Source: Prevotella sp. S7-1-8 (lineage in GTDB: Bacteria > Bacteroidota > Bacteroidia > Bacteroidales > Bacteroidaceae). From it: DNA of 64,000 bases. A program made the position numbers and the translations under genes. Shown here piece by piece: positions 17,332 through 26,445 of this stretch. Where the stretch lies: NCBI RefSeq assembly GCF_000758925.1, contig NZ_JRNC01000033.1, positions 1 through 64,000 of the forward strand. The letters run 5' to 3'. The notes below the pieces were generated by a model. It worked only from the letters and a program-made list of their open reading frames with translations, was not told where the DNA came from and ran no database searches. Positions within the stretch are counted from its first letter, which is position 1. Each line of letters begins with the position of its first letter.

Positions 17332-17348
17332 TTGCAACTGGGTTGCAA
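17332..17348 (+). promoter_or_regulatory. Inverted-repeat operator candidate before the metal ATPase
   Basis: TTGCAAC-TGG-GTTGCAA, a perfect 7-bp inverted repeat with a 3-base centre. It lies 11 bases upstream of the -7 box TAACTTTG (17360-17367), where a bound regulator would control promoter access. A metal-responsive regulator is a reasonable guess, and none is encoded nearby. Confidence 0.5.
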
Positions 17349-17359
17349 CAGTTCTTTTA

Positions 17360-17367
17360 TAACTTTG
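17360..17367 (+). promoter_or_regulatory. -7 element of the metal ATPase promoter
   Basis: TAACTTTG followed by C, 59 bases before the start codon. No -33 box is at standard spacing: TTTG at 17331-17334 is 25 bases away. This suggests the promoter may depend on an activator. Confidence 0.5.
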
Positions 17368-17426
17368 CCATGAGTACAATCGCATGCATGTGTGATGCGA
17401 GCCATAAGATATAAAATTTCAAGACC

Positions 17427-19319
17427 ATGAATAAAAAATTATTAAGACTGATCGCCTCGGCAATTCTGCTTTTGGCGGCTTATCTGTTGACGGAGAACGT
17501 GCAGATGCCAATGGTCGCACGGTTGGCTATTTATTTGGTGCCTTACCTGCTCGTGGGCGGTGGCGTGCTGCTTGAGGCCGTGGAGGGCATTATGGATGGG
17601 GACCCGTTTGACGAGAATTTTCTCATGTCGGTGGCCACCATCGGCGCTTTGTGCATAGGCTTCTTGCCAGGCGCGGAGCCTCAGTTTGTCGAGGCGGTGT
17701 TCGTGATGCTCTTTTTTCAAGTGGGCGAACTGTTCGAGGACTACGCTGAAGATAAAAGTCGCGACTCCATCGCGAGTTTGATGGACATTCGCCCCGACAC
17801 GGCCACGGTGGTGCGCGAGGGGGAGACTATCGCCATGAAACCCAATGACGTGCGCGTGGGCGAGATTGTATTGGTAAGGCCTGGAGAGAAAATACCATTG
17901 GACGGCGTGGTGGTGGACGGCACGTCAAGCCTCAACACTGTGGCGCTCACGGGCGAGAGCGCGCCACGTGACGTGAGCGTGGGCGACACGGCGCTGTCTG
18001 GCTGCGTCAACCTGTCGGGCTTGCTCAAGGTCAAGGTAAGCAAGCCCTACGAGGAGTCGACGGCGGCGAGGATTATCCGTCTGGTGGAGGATTCGTCCGC
18101 CAACAAGTCGAGAAGCGAGACTTTTATAACGCGCTTCGCGCGCGTGTACACGCCCATCGTGGTGTTCTTGGCATTGGCCATCGCCATCGTGCCACCTTTC
18201 TTTGCCAATGGCTACAGCGAGGCTTTCCCCACTTGGCTCTACCGGGCGTTGACGTTCTTGGTGGTGAGCTGCCCGTGTGCGCTGGTCATATCGGTGCCAC
18301 TGACGTTTTTCGCCGGTATCGGCGGCGCCTCCGCCAAGGGCATCCTGATCAAGGGCGGTGGCTACATGGACACGCTCTCCAAGACCAAGACCGTGGTATT
18401 CGACAAGACGGGCACGCTGACCAAGGGTGTGTTTGCCGTGGACGCCGTGCACCCAGGGTTCCTGAATGATACAGAGCTGTTACATTTGGCGGCCCATGTG
18501 GAGCGCCATTCCACGCACCCCATCGCCGCCGCGCTGCGCGAGGCCTATCCCAACGAGCGCGACAACTGCTCCATAGAGATGGTGGAGGAGATGGCGGGAC
18601 ATGGCGCGAGAGCCGTGGTAAATGGAAAAAAAGTGTGCGTGGGAAACGAAAAAATGATGGCGGAGGTTGGAGTGAAGCCCACTCATTGCGACAAATGCGA
18701 GTCGATGGTGGGCACGGTAGTGCATGTGGCGGTGGATGGAAAATACGCCGGGCACATAGTCATCTCTGACCAGATAAAAAGCGATGCCATGGAGGCTGTC
18801 GACCAATTGAGGAAGATCGGCGTGAGCAAGACCGTGATGCTGACGGGAGACCGTGAGGAAGTGGGACGCTTCGTGGCCGGCAAGACGGGCGTGGACGAGG
18901 CGTATTGCGGCCTTCTTCCTGACGACAAGGTGGCTCACGTAAAACGGATGTTGAACGCAGGAACATCTCGGGAGCGCGTCGCTTTTGTAGGAGATGGCAT
19001 CAATGACGCGCCGGCCTTGGCGCTCGCCGACGTGGGCGTGGCAATGGGTGCGCTCGGAAGCGACGCGGCGATAGAGGCGGCAGACGTGGTGCTCATGGAC
19101 GACAAGCCGTCAAAGTTGGCGCAAGCCATTCGTATAGCAAGGCATACCATTGGCATAGCGCGGCAAAACGCGTGGTTTGCCATTGGCGTAAAGGTATTGA
19201 TATTGGCGTTGGTAGCCATCGGATTGTTGGGCACTTGGGCCATGCCCGTGGCCGTGTTTGGCGACGTGGGCGTAATGGTGCTGGCCGTGCTCAATGCCAT
19301 GAGGGCCTTGCGGGCATAA
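17427..19319 (+). CDS. zntA: Heavy-metal P-type ATPase, Zn/Cd/Pb type
   Basis: 630 residues. The P1B landmarks are all present: TGES (175-178, actuator), CPC (282-284) in the metal-site helix, phosphorylated Asp326 in DKTGTLT, HP (364-365), GDGINDAP (522-529), and the last-helix FGDVGVM whose Asp613-x-Gly is typical of Zn/Cd/Pb pumps. It uses ATP to export divalent soft metals. The usual N-terminal HMA domain is absent, because the protein starts directly with its first membrane helices. A CDKC pair sits in the nucleotide-binding domain at 421-424. The gene stands alone behind an operator-like dyad. The family is certain; the metal is inferred. Confidence 0.9.
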   Translation: MNKKLLRLIASAILLLAAYLLTENVQMPMVARLAIYLVPYLLVGGGVLLEAVEGIMDGDPFDENFLMSVATIGALCIGFLPGAEPQFVEAVFVMLFFQVGELFEDYAEDKSRDSIASLMDIRPDTATVVREGETIAMKPNDVRVGEIVLVRPGEKIPLDGVVVDGTSSLNTVALTGESAPRDVSVGDTALSGCVNLSGLLKVKVSKPYEESTAARIIRLVEDSSANKSRSETFITRFARVYTPIVVFLALAIAIVPPFFANGYSEAFPTWLYRALTFLVVSCPCALVISVPLTFFAGIGGASAKGILIKGGGYMDTLSKTKTVVFDKTGTLTKGVFAVDAVHPGFLNDTELLHLAAHVERHSTHPIAAALREAYPNERDNCSIEMVEEMAGHGARAVVNGKKVCVGNEKMMAEVGVKPTHCDKCESMVGTVVHVAVDGKYAGHIVISDQIKSDAMEAVDQLRKIGVSKTVMLTGDREEVGRFVAGKTGVDEAYCGLLPDDKVAHVKRMLNAGTSRERVAFVGDGINDAPALALADVGVAMGALGSDAAIEAADVVLMDDKPSKLAQAIRIARHTIGIARQNAWFAIGVKVLILALVAIGLLGTWAMPVAVFGDVGVMVLAVLNAMRALRA

Positions 19320-19408
19320 GGATTGCGCCGAACAAGCGAAGCCATGGGATTGGCTATGGCAACTTTCGTCGCGGCGCAAGCCAACGTAGTGTAAAAAACT
19401 TCTCTAAA

Positions 19409-19448
19409 CGAACCAATACGCGCGGATATATAAAGGCATATTGGTTCG
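19409..19448. terminator. Bidirectional terminator between the metal ATPase and O-methyltransferase genes
   Basis: CGAACCAATA (19409-19418) pairs perfectly with TATTGGTTCG (19439-19448) around a 20-base loop. It is flanked by T-rich sequence on the right and A-rich on the left, as expected between convergent genes. Confidence 0.65.
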
Positions 19449-19449
19449 C

Positions 19450-20124
19450 TTATTTTTTGCGTATAATGGTTAGTCCATCTCGTATGGGCAGGATCGTGAC
19501 CTCCACCCGACTGTCCTGTATCACATAATCGTTGAAGTGGCAGACGCCTTGTGTTTGCTGGTCTTTAGAATAGGCATTGTCCACTACATGCCCATCCCAC
19601 AAGGTGTTGTCGGCCAGCATAATGGCACCTTTTGACATAATAGGTAGCAGCTTGTCGTAAGCCTCTACATAATGGCGTTTGTCCCCATCTACAAAAACCA
19701 TGTCGAAAAGCACTCCTAAGCGTGGAGCCTCCACAAGGGCGTCGCCAATGCGGAAATCGATGAAACGCGCCACTGAGGAGCCTTCAATCCAAGGGCGGGT
19801 GAAATCTTCCATCTCATCGTTTATCTCAAAAGTGAAAAGCTTGGGCGCGCCACCGTTGTCGCCCCGCGCGCCCATGGCAGGCGCTATCTCGCTCAATCCC
19901 TCGGCCATGCAAATGGCTGAATAACCCGAGAAGGTACCCACCTCGAGGACATAGCGTGGCCTTTGCATCATCACCAACATCTTGAGCAGTCGACCTTGCA
20001 GGTGGCCGCTGGCCATTCTGCCGTGGATAGTGTGAATGTTAGTGGCTCGATAGAGGCGGTACAGGTAGTCGCCCTCCGGCTCAATATGGTTGAGAATATA
20101 TTTTTCTAACTCAATATCCATCAT
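19450..20124 (-). CDS. Class I SAM-dependent O-methyltransferase
   Basis: 224 residues, the normal size for the COMT/CCoAOMT-like family. The SAM-binding glycine loop is VLEVGTFSGYSAI (59-71). A metal/substrate region follows in DMVFVDGDKRHYVEAYD, and an IMLADNTLWDGHV motif comes after it. Two adjacent ATGs at the start are equally possible. Homologues methylate catechol-like hydroxyls using a divalent cation, but the bacterial substrate is unknown. It lies 115 bases downstream of aroQ on the same strand and may share its transcript. Linkage to an aromatic-pathway enzyme is suggestive only. Confidence 0.87.
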   Translation of the reverse strand: MMDIELEKYILNHIEPEGDYLYRLYRATNIHTIHGRMASGHLQGRLLKMLVMMQRPRYVLEVGTFSGYSAICMAEGLSEIAPAMGARGDNGGAPKLFTFEINDEMEDFTRPWIEGSSVARFIDFRIGDALVEAPRLGVLFDMVFVDGDKRHYVEAYDKLLPIMSKGAIMLADNTLWDGHVVDNAYSKDQQTQGVCHFNDYVIQDSRVEVTILPIRDGLTIIRKK

Positions 20125-20239
20125 TCAAAATCATTTTTTTTGCAAGCGTCGCGCTCTTCGTCTCGTGGCATGTGCCCACGGTCTCGACAGCGCGACGCAA
20201 TGTCTCGCGGCGCGGCCAATTGGAATTGGAAATCGTGGG

Positions 20240-20662
20240 TCATGGGTTGAGAAGCGCCTCTATGGCCAAACGGTAAGAGTCGAGCCCGAAGCCGCATATC
20301 ACGCCCTTGCAACCGGCCGCTATCACGGACCGATGTCGAAACTCCTCACGTTGGTGCACGTTGGAAATGTGTACCTCGACAACGGGCGTCTTGATGGAGC
20401 GAATGCAATCCAGCAAAGCCACTGACGTGTGCGTGTACGCCCCGGCGTTGAGCGCTACGCCATCGTAGCTGAAGCCCACTTCCTGCAATTTGTCAATGAG
20501 GCATCCCTCGATATTGCTCTGGCAATACTCGATGGCTACCGCGGGATATTGAGCGCGCAGCTTGGGCAGATAGTCGTCAAACGAGGTTGAGCCATAAACG
20601 CCTGGCTCGCGAATACCCAAAAGGTTGAGGTTGGGACCGTTCATTATCAATATCTTCTTCAT
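20240..20662 (-). CDS. aroQ: 3-dehydroquinate dehydratase, type II
   Basis: 140 residues from ATG 20662 (MKKILIMNGPNLNLLG), the standard type II length. Signature stretches are NGPNLNLLGIREPGVYG with the catalytic Tyr23 region, then SNIEGCLIDKLQ, LNAGAYTHTSVAL and VEVHISNVHQREEFRHRS, which provide the His and Asn residues that bind the substrate. It converts 3-dehydroquinate to 3-dehydroshikimate in aromatic amino acid synthesis. A longer frame reads upstream, but the first 13 residues are not homologous. The promoter reads leftward from the xerD side. Confidence 0.95.
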   Translation of the reverse strand: MKKILIMNGPNLNLLGIREPGVYGSTSFDDYLPKLRAQYPAVAIEYCQSNIEGCLIDKLQEVGFSYDGVALNAGAYTHTSVALLDCIRSIKTPVVEVHISNVHQREEFRHRSVIAAGCKGVICGFGLDSYRLAIEALLNP

Positions 20663-20766
20663 TTTCCTTGGACGTTTGGTCGTTTTAACGTAAATTTGCA
20701 AGTAAAGATTTGCGGAGCTTTATTAATAAATAATGTGTAAATTGGTTGGGCGTGGTCTATGCGATG

Positions 20767-20797
20767 CAAAGATAACGCAAAACAAAGACTATGCAAA
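20767..20797 (-). promoter_or_regulatory. Promoter of aroQ
   Basis: On the minus strand TATCTTTG at 20774-20767 and TTTG at 20797-20794, 19 bases apart. The -33 box covers an ATG at 20791 that could otherwise be taken as the start of xerD. Confidence 0.6.
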
Positions 20798-20847
20798 GCA
20801 TTCTAATAAATAATTCTTGGAAAGTCGGCCAAAGTGCCGTTCATGAC

Positions 20848-21774
20848 ATGGAGAAATCAGAATTTTCGAATATCATCAAACGCTACACGCGTTATCTGAA
20901 ACTGCAACGCAGCTACTCGGAAAACACCATCGAGGCCTATCTGCGAGACCTTGCCCATCTGTCATTTTTCCTTTCAAGACTCAATATAGCTCCGTTGGAG
21001 GTGAAATTGGAAGATTTGCAGACCTTCGCTGCGTCTTTGCACGACCATAACATCGGTGCGAAGTCACAGGCCCGCATACTTAGCGGAGTGCGGTCTTTCT
21101 ACCGTTTCCTTGTCATGGACGGCTATTTGGAGGTGGACCCTACCGAACTGTTGGAGTCGCCACACTTGCCCAAGCACCTGCCAGAGTATCTGACCACCGA
21201 CGAGGTGGACGCTTTGGAAGACGGAATAGACCTCTCCACCAACGAGGGACACCGCAACAGGGCTATTGTCGAGACACTGTTCTCGTGCGGGCTGCGCGTG
21301 TCGGAGCTCACCGGATTGAAACTCTCAGATCTCTATTTGGAAGATAAATACATACGCGTGTTGGGCAAGGGTGACAAGGAGCGGTTGGTGCCTATCTCCG
21401 ATAAAGCTATCCACGAGCTGGAACTGTGGTTTGACGACCGTCGGCAAATGTCCATCAAGCCCGGCGAGGAAGATTACGTCTTTCTCAATAGGAGAGGTCA
21501 TCACCTCACCCGCACCATGATCTTGATTATGATTAAACGACAAGCGGAGGCGGCGGGCATTAAAAAAAACATATCGCCGCACACACTCCGGCACTCGTTT
21601 GCCACCGCATTGCTGCGCGGAGGGGCGGACTTGCGTATCATACAAGCGCTGTTGGGGCACGCCGATATCGGCACCACCGAGATTTACACACATCTTGACG
21701 ATTCGATCCTGCGGCGGGAGATACTCGAGCATCACCCACGCAACATCAAATACGAAACCGAGAAGCACAACTGA
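20848..21774 (+). CDS. xerD: Site-specific tyrosine recombinase XerD
   Basis: 308 residues from ATG 20848 (MEKSEFSNIIKRYTRYLKLQ), where the SAM-like core-binding domain should begin. An ATG 57 bases upstream lies in the divergent aroQ promoter. All catalytic residues are seen: Arg150 (CGLRVSEL), Lys174 (GKGDKER), His245 and Arg248 (HTLRHSF), His271 (LLGHADI) and Tyr280 (TEIYTH). Together with XerC it resolves chromosome dimers at dif. The C-terminus (LEHHPRN) resembles XerD. XerC itself is outside the window. It is also plausible as the single Xer recombinase of the genome. Confidence 0.93.
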   Translation: MEKSEFSNIIKRYTRYLKLQRSYSENTIEAYLRDLAHLSFFLSRLNIAPLEVKLEDLQTFAASLHDHNIGAKSQARILSGVRSFYRFLVMDGYLEVDPTELLESPHLPKHLPEYLTTDEVDALEDGIDLSTNEGHRNRAIVETLFSCGLRVSELTGLKLSDLYLEDKYIRVLGKGDKERLVPISDKAIHELELWFDDRRQMSIKPGEEDYVFLNRRGHHLTRTMILIMIKRQAEAAGIKKNISPHTLRHSFATALLRGGADLRIIQALLGHADIGTTEIYTHLDDSILRREILEHHPRNIKYETEKHN

Positions 21775-21896
21775 CGCGCATGGCATGGAAACGACGGAAA
21801 AGAAGAGCGAAAGCTATTGTTTGCGCTTGGGCTGACATCGTCTGTATGCGCGCACACCTATTTATAATAAACACATGGCGCACTGTTTCATAACTT

Positions 21897-21917
21897 TAAC
21901 GATGATAATCATTGTTA
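21897..21917 (+). promoter_or_regulatory. Fur-box-like palindrome before the M16 protease gene
   Basis: A 21-bp dyad centred on ATGATAATCAT, with 9 of 10 positions paired. It matches the 19-bp E. coli Fur consensus at 14 positions by my count. It overlaps the -33 element of the promoter just downstream, so a Fur-type repressor bound here would block transcription. Confidence 0.55.
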
Positions 21918-21941
21918 AATGCTCCAAATAAACTATCTTTG
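21912..21941 (+). promoter_or_regulatory. Promoter of the M16 protease gene
   Basis: TTG at 21912-21914 and TATCTTTG at 21934-21941, 19 bases apart. The leader to the ATG at 21985 is about 40 bases. The -33 box lies inside the Fur-box-like dyad. Confidence 0.6.
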
Positions 21942-21984
21942 TGGAAATATTATACGAATCATTTAATTATAAATCAACGCTTAT

Positions 21985-24804
21985 ATGAAAATCAAGAACA
22001 TTGTCATCGCATTGCTGCTGCTTGTTACGGCAGGCGCCAACGCGCAAGTTCCAGGCATGCAACTCCCCGTGGACAAGAATGTCAGAATGGGTAAACTCGA
22101 CAACGGATTGACTTATTTTATCCGTTACAACAACTGGCCGGAGCACAGGGCCAACTTCTATATAGCCCAAAAGGTGGGTTCCATACAGGAAGAGGAAAGC
22201 CAGCGAGGATTGGCTCACTTCTTGGAGCACATGGCTTTTAACGGGTCTGACCATTTCAAAGGCAACAACCTCATTGAATGGTGCCGCTCTAAAGGCATCG
22301 AGTTTGGCGGCGACCTGAACGCATATACCAGCATAGACCAAACGGTGTACAATATTGACAACGTGCCCACGAAGCAACCAAGCACCATCGACTCTTGCTT
22401 GCTCATCCTGCGCGACTGGTCTTGTGGGTTGTCGTTGGAGCAAGATGAGATAGACAAGGAGCGCGGCGTGATACACGAGGAATGGCGCCTGCGCACGTCG
22501 GCCAACAGCCGCATGCTGGAGCGCAACTTGCCCAAACTATATCCCGGGTCCAAGTACGGGCTGCGCTTCCCTATCGGGCTGATGTCCGTGGTGGACAACT
22601 TCAAGCGCCAAGAGCTCGTGGACTATTATCACAAATGGTATCACCCTTTGAACCAAGGTATAATCGTGGTGGGAGACGTGGACGTGGACCGTGTGGAAGC
22701 GGAGATTAAACGGCTATTCGGAAGTATCAAAGTGCCACAAAACCCAATGCCCATCGTAGACGAGAAAGTTCCCGATAACGACAAGCCTATTGTCATCATC
22801 GACAAAGATAAGGAATTTAGAAGCAGTGTCATTGAGTTGATGATCAAGCACGACGTGTTCCCAGACAGCATGAAGCAAAGCGTCGATTACATGATGTGGA
22901 ACTATGTCAAGAGCGCGGCGTTTGGCATGCTTAACAGCCGCTTCGTAGAGGCCTCGCAAAAGGCCGACTGCCCCTTCGTGAGCGCGAGCGCGGACGACGA
23001 CACTTATATTTTATCCAAAACAAAAGACGCGTTTGGCCTGAGCGTATCGCCCAAGGATATCAGCCAGTGCGCCGCCTCGCTCAGAGAGGCTTTCAAAGTG
23101 GTGAGACAAGCCGCTAAATTCGGTTTCACTCCCACAGAGTACAAACGTTTCCAAACAGACATGTTAAGTTCGCTCGACAAGGAATATTCTAATAAAGACA
23201 AACGCTATAACAGCCAATTTTACGGCAAAATATTGGGATACTTCCTTAACAACGAGCCTATGCCAGGTATCGATTTCAAGTATCAGACCATGAAAAAGGT
23301 CATTCCGGCCATACCATTGGAGGTGGTCAACCACGTGCTGCCAGAGCTAGTGACTGAAAACGACAGCAACTTGGTCATCTTGAACTTTAACAATGAAAAG
23401 GCAGGCAATGTCTATCCTACCGAGGCCCAGCTACTCGGCGCCGTGCACGAAGCTCGCAAAGCCAAGCTTGAGGCTTACGTGGACAACGTGAAAGACGAGC
23501 CTCTTATGACCACGTTGCCTAAACCGGGAAAGATTGTCAAGGAAGAGAAGAGCAAATTGTTCGATTATGATATTGTCAAGCTCAACAATGGCGTGACAGT
23601 GCTGTTGAAGAAGACTGACTACAAGAAAGACCAAGTTGTCATGCACGGCGTGGGTGGCGGCGGACAGTCGTTGTACGGAAAAGCCGATTTCGCCAACATG
23701 AAAGCATTCGACGAGGTGATTGACATTTGCGGATTGGGCAACTTCTCCAACACCCAGCTCACCAAGGCCTTGGCCGGAAAAATAGCCAATGCGTCGCTCT
23801 CCATGGGCAACCGCCGCACTGTCATCAACGGCAACTCCACGCCCAAGGATGTGGAAACGATGCTGCAATTGACACACCTCTATTTCACTAACATCAAGAA
23901 AGATCAAGACGCTTACAACAAACTCATCCAGCAATACAAAGTGGCGTTGAAAAACAGGGAGCTCTCTCCGGAGACCGCTTTCGGCGACTCCGTCACAGCC
24001 GCTATATATAATCGCGGATGGCGCGAGGCTCCTTTCTTGGCCAAAGACATCAAGGACGTGAGCTACGACCGCATACTCGCCATGGCCAAGGAGCGCACAG
24101 CCAACGCCAACGGATGGATATTCGAGATCGTAGGAAACTTTGACGAGTCCACCATTCGCCCCCTCATCTGCCAATACCTTGGCTCACTGCCATCTAATGG
24201 CAAGAACGAAGCCAGCCCACGCGTTTCAATACCGACGACCAAGAGCGTGGACAACACGTTCCATCGCAAAATGGAAACACCCAAGGCCAATTCCTTGGTG
24301 ATATGGTTCAACCACAAGATGCCTTACTCTTTGGACAACGCCATCAAGGCCGACGTGGCCGGACAGGTGCTCTCCATGGTGTATCTCAAGAAGATTAGAG
24401 AGGAGGCAAGCGCCGCCTATACATGTGGCGCGCAAGGCGAGTTGACCGTGGCGGACGACGGATACCATATCGGACAAATCTTGGCCTACTGCCCCATGAA
24501 ACCCGAGAAAAAAGACGAGGCGCTTAGAATCATCAATGAGGAGATAAACAACTTGGCCAAATCGTGCGACGCCGATATGCTCGCCAAGACCAAAGAGCTC
24601 ATGCTCAAGCAGGTGGACGACAACGCGAAGACCAACGCTTATTGGAGCGATCTCGTCATGGACAACTATATGATGAACCTTGACGAACATACCAATTACA
24701 AGCGTATAGTACAGGCTCTCACCCCAGAGAGTATCTCCACGTTTATAAAAGAATATCTTAAAGATGCCAACAAAGTGAGCGTCGTGATGCTCCCGCAAGA
24801 ATAA
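21985..24804 (+). CDS. M16 family (pitrilysin/PqqL-like) zinc metalloprotease
   Basis: 939 residues with a signal peptide (LLLVTAGANA|Q). The inverted zinc site HxxEH is at 78-82 (HFLEH), and the third ligand Glu159 stands 76 residues later (DKERG). A four-domain M16 architecture follows, with an inactive second half containing the R/Y pair region (SAAYTCG). Length and layout match PqqL/FusC-type periplasmic proteases. In E. coli and Pectobacterium, relatives degrade imported iron-binding proteins or ferredoxin and are iron-regulated. The Fur-box-like site upstream fits that role here, but the substrate is not proven. It is monocistronic with a strong terminator. Confidence 0.9.
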   Translation: MKIKNIVIALLLLVTAGANAQVPGMQLPVDKNVRMGKLDNGLTYFIRYNNWPEHRANFYIAQKVGSIQEEESQRGLAHFLEHMAFNGSDHFKGNNLIEWCRSKGIEFGGDLNAYTSIDQTVYNIDNVPTKQPSTIDSCLLILRDWSCGLSLEQDEIDKERGVIHEEWRLRTSANSRMLERNLPKLYPGSKYGLRFPIGLMSVVDNFKRQELVDYYHKWYHPLNQGIIVVGDVDVDRVEAEIKRLFGSIKVPQNPMPIVDEKVPDNDKPIVIIDKDKEFRSSVIELMIKHDVFPDSMKQSVDYMMWNYVKSAAFGMLNSRFVEASQKADCPFVSASADDDTYILSKTKDAFGLSVSPKDISQCAASLREAFKVVRQAAKFGFTPTEYKRFQTDMLSSLDKEYSNKDKRYNSQFYGKILGYFLNNEPMPGIDFKYQTMKKVIPAIPLEVVNHVLPELVTENDSNLVILNFNNEKAGNVYPTEAQLLGAVHEARKAKLEAYVDNVKDEPLMTTLPKPGKIVKEEKSKLFDYDIVKLNNGVTVLLKKTDYKKDQVVMHGVGGGGQSLYGKADFANMKAFDEVIDICGLGNFSNTQLTKALAGKIANASLSMGNRRTVINGNSTPKDVETMLQLTHLYFTNIKKDQDAYNKLIQQYKVALKNRELSPETAFGDSVTAAIYNRGWREAPFLAKDIKDVSYDRILAMAKERTANANGWIFEIVGNFDESTIRPLICQYLGSLPSNGKNEASPRVSIPTTKSVDNTFHRKMETPKANSLVIWFNHKMPYSLDNAIKADVAGQVLSMVYLKKIREEASAAYTCGAQGELTVADDGYHIGQILAYCPMKPEKKDEALRIINEEINNLAKSCDADMLAKTKELMLKQVDDNAKTNAYWSDLVMDNYMMNLDEHTNYKRIVQALTPESISTFIKEYLKDANKVSVVMLPQE

Positions 24805-24856
24805 AAGAGCGCCATGCCAATAACCGGCACTGTTTAACAATGGTGCCGAACAACTT

Positions 24857-24893
24857 AAATCCCCGTTTTTCCGCATTGGCAAAACGGGGATTT
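24857..24893 (+). terminator. Terminator of the M16 protease gene
   Basis: A perfect 13-bp stem AAATCCCCGTTTT (24857-24869) with AAAACGGGGATTT (24881-24893), loop of 11, then TTTGG. Confidence 0.8.
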
Positions 24894-24939
24894 GGCATGT
24901 CCTAAAAGCTGTCATGCGGCAAAAACTATCGCCTTTTTC

Positions 24940-24970
24940 TTTGCCCATACTCATTTTCTTCGTAACTTTG
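24940..24970 (+). promoter_or_regulatory. Promoter of metK
   Basis: TTTG at 24940-24943 and TAACTTTG at 24963-24970, 19 bases apart. About 100 bases of leader separate it from the ATG. I recognise no SAM riboswitch in the leader. Confidence 0.65.
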
Positions 24971-25079
24971 CACCATCAAGTAAGCGGCCGGCTGCATACG
25001 GTCGCGCTTCCCCTCAGAATATAAATCAACATTGTATGGGCACGGCATGCAGGCTGACCACGTTTTAATCATTGTATTT

Positions 25080-26369
25080 ATGTCATATTTATTTTCATCA
25101 GAATCAGTGTCTGAGGGGCATCCAGACAAGGTTTCGGACCAAATATCAGATGCCATTCTCGACCAGTTTTTAGCCTACGACGACACGGCGCATTGCGCTG
25201 TCGAGACTTTCGTCACCACTGGACAGGTGGTCATTATGGGAGAGGTGCGCTCGGAAGCTTACATCGATCTTCAGACCGTGGCACGCCGAGCCATCAAGCG
25301 TATAGGCTACAGCAAGGGAGAATACCAATTTGACTACAACTCCTGCGGCATCCTGACGGCCATCCACGAGCAGAGCGACGACATAGACCGCGGTGTCTCG
25401 CGCGAGGAAGAAGACCAACAAGGAGCCGGCGACCAAGGTATGATGTTCGGCTATGCCTGCAACGAGACCGACAACTACATGCCCGCCACGCTCGACCTTG
25501 CGCATCTCATTATGCGGACGTTGGCGCAAATTCGCAAGGAGGGCAAGCAGATGACCTACCTGCGCCCCGACTCCAAGAGCCAGGTAACCATAGAGTACGG
25601 CGACAACAACGAGCCTTTGCGTATTCGTACCATCGTTGTATCCACGCAGCACGATCCATTCGTAGAGCCAGAGAACGACACCCGGGAGGCGCAGCTCAAG
25701 GCCGACGAGGCCATGCTGTCAAAAATTCGCGAAGACGTCATCAATGTACTCATGCCACGCGTAAAAGCTGAGGCGGGAGACAAAATGCGCAAGCTCTTCA
25801 ATGGCGACATAGAATATTTGGTCAATCCAACAGGAAAATTTGTTATCGGTGGCCCCCACGGAGACACCGGCCTTACGGGTCGAAAGATTATCGTCGACAC
25901 TTACGGCGGTCGCGGAGCGCATGGTGGTGGCGCCTTCTCGGGCAAAGACTCGAGCAAGGTGGACCGTAGCGCCGCCTACGCGGCGCGGCACATTGCCAAG
26001 AACATGGTGGCTGCGGGCGTGGCCGACGAGATGTTGGTGCAGCTGGCCTACGCTATCGGCGTGGCTGAGCCGGTGAGCGTTTATGTCAACACTTACGGCC
26101 GCGGACATGTCGGCATTTCCGACGCCGACATAGCCAAAAAAATACAACAGCTTTTCGACTTGCGGCCAAAAGCCATTGAGCGTGAGCTCAAACTGCGCCA
26201 ACCCATGTATTTCGAGACAGCCGCCTACGGACATGTAGGCCGTCGAAACGAGGTCGTGAAAAAGACTTTTGACAGTCTTTACCACAAGACAAAAACCATC
26301 GACGTGGAACTCTTCACATGGGAGAAGCTCGACCAGATAGACCGAATCAGGCAAGCTTTCAACCTTTAA
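25080..26369 (+). CDS. metK: S-adenosylmethionine synthase
   Basis: 429 residues from ATG 25080 ([20 protein letters not shown]). An ATG 48 bases upstream would add residues unknown in the family. His14 and the surrounding EGHPDK bind ATP phosphates. [12 protein letters not shown] is the first MetK signature, and [28 protein letters not shown] the second, with the lysines that hold triphosphate. It makes SAM from ATP and methionine. At about 430 residues it is longer than the 384 of E. coli, as is usual in Bacteroidota. It is followed by a terminator that overlaps the leader of the next gene. Confidence 0.97.
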   Translation: MSYLFSSESVSEGHPDKVSDQISDAILDQFLAYDDTAHCAVETFVTTGQVVIMGEVRSEAYIDLQTVARRAIKRIGYSKGEYQFDYNSCGILTAIHEQSDDIDRGVSREEEDQQGAGDQGMMFGYACNETDNYMPATLDLAHLIMRTLAQIRKEGKQMTYLRPDSKSQVTIEYGDNNEPLRIRTIVVSTQHDPFVEPENDTREAQLKADEAMLSKIREDVINVLMPRVKAEAGDKMRKLFNGDIEYLVNPTGKFVIGGPHGDTGLTGRKIIVDTYGGRGAHGGGAFSGKDSSKVDRSAAYAARHIAKNMVAAGVADEMLVQLAYAIGVAEPVSVYVNTYGRGHVGISDADIAKKIQQLFDLRPKAIERELKLRQPMYFETAAYGHVGRRNEVVKKTFDSLYHKTKTIDVELFTWEKLDQIDRIRQAFNL

Positions 26370-26407
26370 GGCTCGCCTAATCTCATGCTATCCGCAATAG
26401 TATCATA

Positions 26408-26438
26408 GGTTGCCGCCTCGCGGCAACCATCTTTTTTC
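26408..26438 (+). terminator. Terminator of metK, 18 bases before the next start codon
   Basis: A perfect 9-bp stem GGTTGCCGC (26408-26416) with GCGGCAACC (26420-26428), a 3-base loop and ATCTTTTTTC after it. It also rules out starting the next gene at an earlier in-frame ATG at 26410, which lies inside the stem. Confidence 0.8.
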
Positions 26439-26445
26439 AATATCC

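Noticed and set aside
24971-25079. A SAM riboswitch in the metK leader
   Set aside because: A small hairpin is present, but I could not match any known SAM riboswitch core.
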